NCBI GenBank assembly: GCA_965237855.1
Contig: CBDEGK010000002.1
Span: 1-64,000, forward strand
Direction of reading: 5' to 3'
Origin: CBDEGK01 sp965237855
GTDB taxonomy: Bacteria > Pseudomonadota > Gammaproteobacteria > Pseudomonadales > Halieaceae
DNA length: 64,000 nucleotides
The notes below the pieces were generated by a model. That model had not been told where the DNA came from and searched no databases. It saw nothing but the letters and a program-made list of their open reading frames with translations. Shown here piece after piece: positions 60,072 through 64,000 of this stretch. Numbering within the stretch: the stretch's first letter is position 1; every line of letters starts with the position of its first letter. The translations under genes were made by a program, and so were the position numbers.

Positions 60072-61241
60072 ATGAGTAGCGCGACAAACTCGTCCTATCT
60101 GACCGCGATCTTCCTGGGTTCTACCTCGTTTATATTTCTCAATTTCGGCTTGCCGGTACGGGCGGACGACCTCGGTATCAGCGCTGTCGGTATCGGCGGT
60201 ATGTACGCCGTGTTCACGGGTACCATGTTGCTGATCCGGCCCCTGGTTGGCTACTGCCTGGACCATTTTGGCAGGCGCTGGTTTTTTACCATCGCCTTTG
60301 TGTTTTACGGCCTGGCAATGCTGGCGTTTGCGCAGAGCACCGATATCGCTGACTTTTACTTCGCACGCTTTTTGCAGGGAATCGGGGCATCTCTGATGTG
60401 GGTATCAGCTCGCACCATTGTTGCCGATATGAACGCAAGCGAGGAGCGCGGCCGCGCCATGGGTCGACTAACCACGACCTCAGTGCGTGGCAGCATGATC
60501 GGTGCTTTTTACGGCTTTACCCTGTTGGGATTTATGCCTTTGCAAGCCGCCTGGATGTGGGCGTTTAGTGGTTATGCCCTGATGGCGTTATTGGCCTTGC
60601 TGTGGTCCCTTCTGAATGTCCAGGAGACGGTGGAGAAATCACCGATGGATGCCCATGCTCTGCCCGGCAACTGGTGGTCGCGCTTACCGCAATCCGACCA
60701 ACTGCGGCGGATATTCATCGTGGTATTTTTATCAGCCTTCGCCAGCGCGCTGATCGAACCTGTTTACCTGATCTACCTCAAGAACAAGTTTGAAGTGAGC
60801 ACAATCACCATGGCGCTGGTGTTTTTGCCCTCGGGGCTGGTCTTCGCATTCCTACCGCAATACTCGGGCCGCTGGTCTGATCGCTTCGGACGCGCGCCCA
60901 TCATTGCACTAGGTGTCGCGTTCGCCGGCCTGGTTTCGATCAGCCTGCCCTTTTGGCCCGGGCTGGGATTTGTGGCAGCCTCCTACATCCTGTTTTCAGT
61001 TGGCTGGGCCATGGCCAGCCCGGCTGAAGATGCCCTGGTGGCTGACCTCTCGCCGGCGGACCTTCGAGGTACGGTCATGGGCGCCAAAGAGGCTGCGGCC
61101 GGGGTCGGCGCCGCTATCGGACCGCTGGCGGGCGGTTACATCTATGACAACTGGTCGCAGGAAATGGCCTTCGTCAGTAATGGGGTAATCCTGTTGTTCA
61201 CGTCCCTGTTGGTGCTGGTCTGGTTTCGGCGGCAAGCATGA
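60072..61241 (+). CDS. MFS transporter
   Basis: A 389-aa protein with ~12 hydrophobic helices. The MFS loop between helices 2 and 3 reads GYCLDHFGRRWFF (GxxxDRxGRR-like), with its repeat in the second half SGRWSDRFGRAPII. FLQGIGASLMWVSARTIVAD and the end motif GVGAAIGPLAGGYIYD are typical of drug/metabolite exporters. Substrate unknown. It follows the carotenoid oxygenase by 71 bases on the same strand. Confidence 0.9.
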   Translation: MSSATNSSYLTAIFLGSTSFIFLNFGLPVRADDLGISAVGIGGMYAVFTGTMLLIRPLVGYCLDHFGRRWFFTIAFVFYGLAMLAFAQSTDIADFYFARFLQGIGASLMWVSARTIVADMNASEERGRAMGRLTTTSVRGSMIGAFYGFTLLGFMPLQAAWMWAFSGYALMALLALLWSLLNVQETVEKSPMDAHALPGNWWSRLPQSDQLRRIFIVVFLSAFASALIEPVYLIYLKNKFEVSTITMALVFLPSGLVFAFLPQYSGRWSDRFGRAPIIALGVAFAGLVSISLPFWPGLGFVAASYILFSVGWAMASPAEDALVADLSPADLRGTVMGAKEAAAGVGAAIGPLAGGYIYDNWSQEMAFVSNGVILLFTSLLVLVWFRRQA

Positions 61242-61264
61242 ATAACTGGCAGGTTCATCAGGTG

Positions 61265-62185
61265 TTAATCCGCCAGGTTGATATCTTCTACAAATAGAAT
61301 ATCCAGTACGCTTTCCGGATTCCACGCGGTCATTGCGGCCATGGTGTCATGGCGAATTTTGTCCAGCTCGGCAATGCGGTTGATTTTGAACTCACTGGTA
61401 ACTACCAAGTGGACCAATATGTAGGTATTGCGGCCCCGCTTGGTCACTCGAAACTCGATGAGTTGATGGGGAATATGGCCCAACAACTCATTGAGCTTTT
61501 GTTGAATATCATCGACCAGCTCGGCGGCGGGTGCCATCAATATCACTTCTTTTAAACTATCCCAAAGAATCCGGCCCGGTATAGGTAGCGCCAGTGAGAC
61601 CAGGATAATCAGCAATATTGGATCGACATAGGGTGCATACTCTGCGTACGCGGTCTGGCTAATTATCCAGGCCGCGATAAAACCCAGTAACACCGAGCAG
61701 CTTAAGAGACCGTCAACAAACCATGTTTTAGCTTCAACACTTAATAAGCCCGAGCGTGCGTCACGGCCCATTTTTTTCAAAATACCCGCAACAACAAAGC
61801 ACCCCACAGTGGCCAGCACACCATAGACAATAGCCCAGCCGTACTCGGCTTCTGTGCCGCCGGTTAACAGGCGTTGCAGCGCTTCAACGCCTGCGTACAC
61901 ACAGGCGATAATAACGATTAAGGATTTGAACAGGTTGAGCGTGGGCTCGAGTGAGGTGTAGCCAAAATGAAATAATTCGTCGTCCGGTTGTTCTGCCAGT
62001 TTAGCCACCTTCAAAGTCACCAGTGCCGTTGCAAATGCAATGAGTGAGTAAATGCCATCAAATAAAATAGCACCAGAGTTGGTATAAACAGCAAACCCCA
62101 GGGCCAATACGATAAAAAACACCACGCCGTAGAGTGAAATTAACAGCGCTTGTTGTTCGCGCTTTGCTTGGTTGTGAGCAGGCAT
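61265..62185 (-). CDS. Cation diffusion facilitator family transporter
   Basis: A 306-aa CDF-type protein. Six helices lie within ~15-215, with family blocks LFDGIYSLIAFATALVTLKV (metal Asp) and LFHFGYTSLEPTLNLFKSLI. The cytoplasmic C-terminal domain starts at ~220 (AELVDDIQQKLNELLG). It exports divalent metals such as Zn, Fe or Mn. Some expected site-A histidines and aspartates are replaced, so metal choice is open. Same strand as the following gene; the MFS gene is convergent. Confidence 0.87.
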   Translation of the reverse strand: MPAHNQAKREQQALLISLYGVVFFIVLALGFAVYTNSGAILFDGIYSLIAFATALVTLKVAKLAEQPDDELFHFGYTSLEPTLNLFKSLIVIIACVYAGVEALQRLLTGGTEAEYGWAIVYGVLATVGCFVVAGILKKMGRDARSGLLSVEAKTWFVDGLLSCSVLLGFIAAWIISQTAYAEYAPYVDPILLIILVSLALPIPGRILWDSLKEVILMAPAAELVDDIQQKLNELLGHIPHQLIEFRVTKRGRNTYILVHLVVTSEFKINRIAELDKIRHDTMAAMTAWNPESVLDILFVEDINLAD

Positions 62186-62204
62186 ACCTTGATTCCCGTT
62201 GGCG

Positions 62205-64000
62205 CTATATTTTCATGCGACTGGAAGAGGGGTCATACAAAGCCCGTAGCGATGCCTGGGCACCGAAACGTTGCTTGGCGATTTCAATTTCAAAGGCGGC
62301 ATCGTTGATGCGATCCGCCGTCATATCTGCCGCGTTGACATAGCCCATGCCAATGGCCGATCCCAGGCTGTGACCGTACATGCCCGAGCTAAGATAGCCG
62401 ACGATACGCCCGTCCATCAGGATGGGTTCGTTGTGGTAGAGCAGTGGCTCCGGGTCGTCCAGCTTGAACTGCAACAAGCGACGATCCGGTAAACCCGCCG
62501 CTTTTGCCTCGACAAATGCCGTGCGCCCGATAAAATCTCCCGCATCTGGCTTGGCGGCAAAACTGAGTCCGGCCTGGATCAGGTTGTCCTCGGAGCCGAT
62601 GTCGTGTCCCCAGTGGCGAAATCCTTTTTCCAGGCGCAGGCTGTTCACCGCATGCAAACCTACATTGCGAATATCAAAGCCGGCGCCAGACTGTTGCAGT
62701 GCGGCAAAAACCTTGGCGGTCTGATCGGCGGGTACAAACATTTCCCAGCCCAGTTCTCCGACATAGGAAAGGCGCTGCATCCATACTTCCACACCGGCGA
62801 CCTTAGCGAAACGTCCGCTGCCAAAAGTAAAATTCTCAGCACTGATATCCGTGTCGGCCAAGCTCTCCAGCACGCTACGGGAATGCGGCCCCTGCAGTGC
62901 CAGGCAGGCGTAATCGGCGCTGATGTTGCGCAGTTGTACATCGCCGCGCAGATTTTTCTTCAAATGCCACCAATCCCGGTTAACGGAACCAACTCCTGTA
63001 GTAATCATATAGCGATTGGGACCGGTCCTGGAGGCGGTTACGTCGGCCTCTATCCCACCGCGCGCGTTGAGCCACTGGGTATAGACCAGGTTGCCGGGTT
63101 CTACCGATACGTCACCGGCGCAAATCCATTGCAATGCCTGCTCGGCGTCCGGCCCGGAAATTTCAAATTTACCAAACGAGGAGATATCGTAAATACCCAC
63201 CCGTTCGCGCATCACCATATGTTCTTCGGCATAAAATTCAAACCAGTTCTGGCGTTTGTAGCTGTATTCATACTCGGCTTTGGCGCCGTTGCGGGCAAAC
63301 CAGTTGGGGCGTTCATAGCCGGCCACTTCGCCAAAGCAGGCACCCTGTGCCTTGAGCACATCGTGTAGCGGGGACTGGATGGCGTTGCGGGCAGTGCTGT
63401 ACTGGTAGAAAGGCCAGTGCATGGCGTAGGTGTGACCCAGCGCCTCGGGGATACGTGCCTCGACGTAATCCTGTTGGCGTTGCACCGAATGATGACGGCG
63501 GACATCGCACTCCCAGATGTCACCCGCGGGGTGGCCATCAATAACCCAGTTGGCCATCACCTTGCCGATGCCGCCCGCGGCGGCAATGCCTTTGGAGTTC
63601 AATCCACAGGCGACAAAAAAGTTATCCACCTCAGGGGTTGGACCCATCAGGTGAAGGTTATCGGTGGTAAAACTTTCGGGGCCATTGAAGAAGGTACGCA
63701 GCCCCGTCTCTTCAAGCGCTGGCAGGGTTTCCATACCCCGCATAAGATACTCCTCGACTTGATCGAGCTCACAGGAGAATTCGTCGAAGCAAAAATCCTC
63801 CGCGATTTTAGTCATTGGATAACCACGGGCATTGTGCTCGAACCAGCCCACTAACATCTTGCCGGCGTCTTCCTTGAAGTAGACACCCTTGTCGAAATCA
63901 CGCAAAACCGGGCGCCGGGTCAAGCCATCCATTTCCTCGGTGACCACATAATAATGTTCGCAGGCGTAAAGCGGCAGATCGACACCAATTTTGGCAGCGA
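62205..64000 (-). CDS. Dimethylglycine/sarcosine dehydrogenase-like protein, partial (cut by window end)
   Basis: About 598 codons; the frame is open to the window edge, where the residues before VVTEEMDG read GVDLPLYACEHYY, matching the DAO-fold domain, so the N-terminus lies beyond 64000. The FAD-domain end is FFVACGLNSKGIAAAGGIGKV, followed by a linker with GYERPNWFARNG and a folate-binding GcvT-like domain (GVYDISSFGKFEI-type VGIYDISSFGKF, LRLEKGFRHWGHD and the C-terminal ERWNGLVG-like region). It oxidises an N-methylated amine and passes the methyl to tetrahydrofolate. Confidence 0.88.
   Translation of the reverse strand, partial: AAKIGVDLPLYACEHYYVVTEEMDGLTRRPVLRDFDKGVYFKEDAGKMLVGWFEHNARGYPMTKIAEDFCFDEFSCELDQVEEYLMRGMETLPALEETGLRTFFNGPESFTTDNLHLMGPTPEVDNFFVACGLNSKGIAAAGGIGKVMANWVIDGHPAGDIWECDVRRHHSVQRQQDYVEARIPEALGHTYAMHWPFYQYSTARNAIQSPLHDVLKAQGACFGEVAGYERPNWFARNGAKAEYEYSYKRQNWFEFYAEEHMVMRERVGIYDISSFGKFEISGPDAEQALQWICAGDVSVEPGNLVYTQWLNARGGIEADVTASRTGPNRYMITTGVGSVNRDWWHLKKNLRGDVQLRNISADYACLALQGPHSRSVLESLADTDISAENFTFGSGRFAKVAGVEVWMQRLSYVGELGWEMFVPADQTAKVFAALQQSGAGFDIRNVGLHAVNSLRLEKGFRHWGHDIGSEDNLIQAGLSFAAKPDAGDFIGRTAFVEAKAAGLPDRRLLQFKLDDPEPLLYHNEPILMDGRIVGYLSSGMYGHSLGSAIGMGYVNAADMTADRINDAAFEIEIAKQRFGAQASLRALYDPSSSRMKI

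Overview
The window looks like one chromosomal segment of an aerobic, probably marine, gammaproteobacterium. The support is indirect: a gammaproteobacterial-type 5S rRNA sequence, Pseudomonas-like FinR/Fpr, SprT, ArfB, HspQ, RhlE and DeaD, a TonB receptor, and many oxidative enzymes (Rieske, phytanoyl-CoA dioxygenase, nitronate monooxygenase and carotenoid oxygenase families). The mix resembles Cellvibrionales/Halieaceae-type genomes, but that placement is inference. No tRNA, CRISPR array, prophage or integrase was seen. The window is almost fully coding with short gaps; the only gene-free stretch over 300 bases is 1-612.

Layout. 1-3050: non-coding DNA, a 5S rRNA cut at its 3' side, then an intact IS66 element (tnpA, tnpB, tnpC). 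The IS abuts a DUF3604 gene lacking its 5' part, with no target duplication. 4660-9284: MOSC protein, a fused Memo-AMMECR1 protein divergent from its radical SAM partner (AmmeMemoRadiSam system), and a Tat-type carotenoid oxygenase. 9293-16415: class II aldolase, SprT, ArfB, FinR divergent from ferredoxin-NADP reductase, aldo/keto reductase, MDR reductase and an amine-oxidising flavoprotein. 16429-22453: six overlapping or closely spaced genes on the minus strand, ABC ATPase - permease/binding-protein fusion - EgtB - EgtD - SDR - GST, read as an ergothioneine operon with its own transporter. 22503-25400: three overlapping genes for membrane-tethered periplasmic proteins, an unknown protein, a two-domain multicopper oxidase whose type 1 site lies in domain 1, and a cupredoxin.

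25378-48301: mostly housekeeping and envelope genes. These include a GloB-like hydrolase, an outer-membrane barrel, a flavoprotein, two adjacent Ntn-hydrolases (GGT and penicillin acylase family), a response regulator facing a hybrid kinase, a cold-shock protein, RhlE, a patatin phospholipase, a nitronate monooxygenase, an RND-TPR-nitroreductase operon divergent from a TonB receptor, and a DeaD helicase with a DEGD motif II. 48420-57555: an oxidative block with two phytanoyl-CoA-dioxygenase/carboxymuconolactone-decarboxylase (CMD) pairs flanking VOC, Rieske, two SnoaL-like, MATE, thioesterase and MDR genes. 57697-64000: HspQ, a lipoprotein, a second carotenoid oxygenase, MFS and CDF transporters, and a dimethylglycine-dehydrogenase-like gene cut by the window end.

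The most interesting point is at 57007-57555. Two same-frame halves of a CMD/AhpD-like protein are separated by a single in-frame TGA, exactly where the second cysteine of the redox CxxC motif belongs. A small hairpin lies 13 nt downstream. I read this as a CxxU selenoprotein, paired with a phytanoyl-CoA dioxygenase, with a Cys-containing paralogous pair 7 kb away. The ergothioneine-transporter operon and the type C copper-oxidase trio come next in interest.
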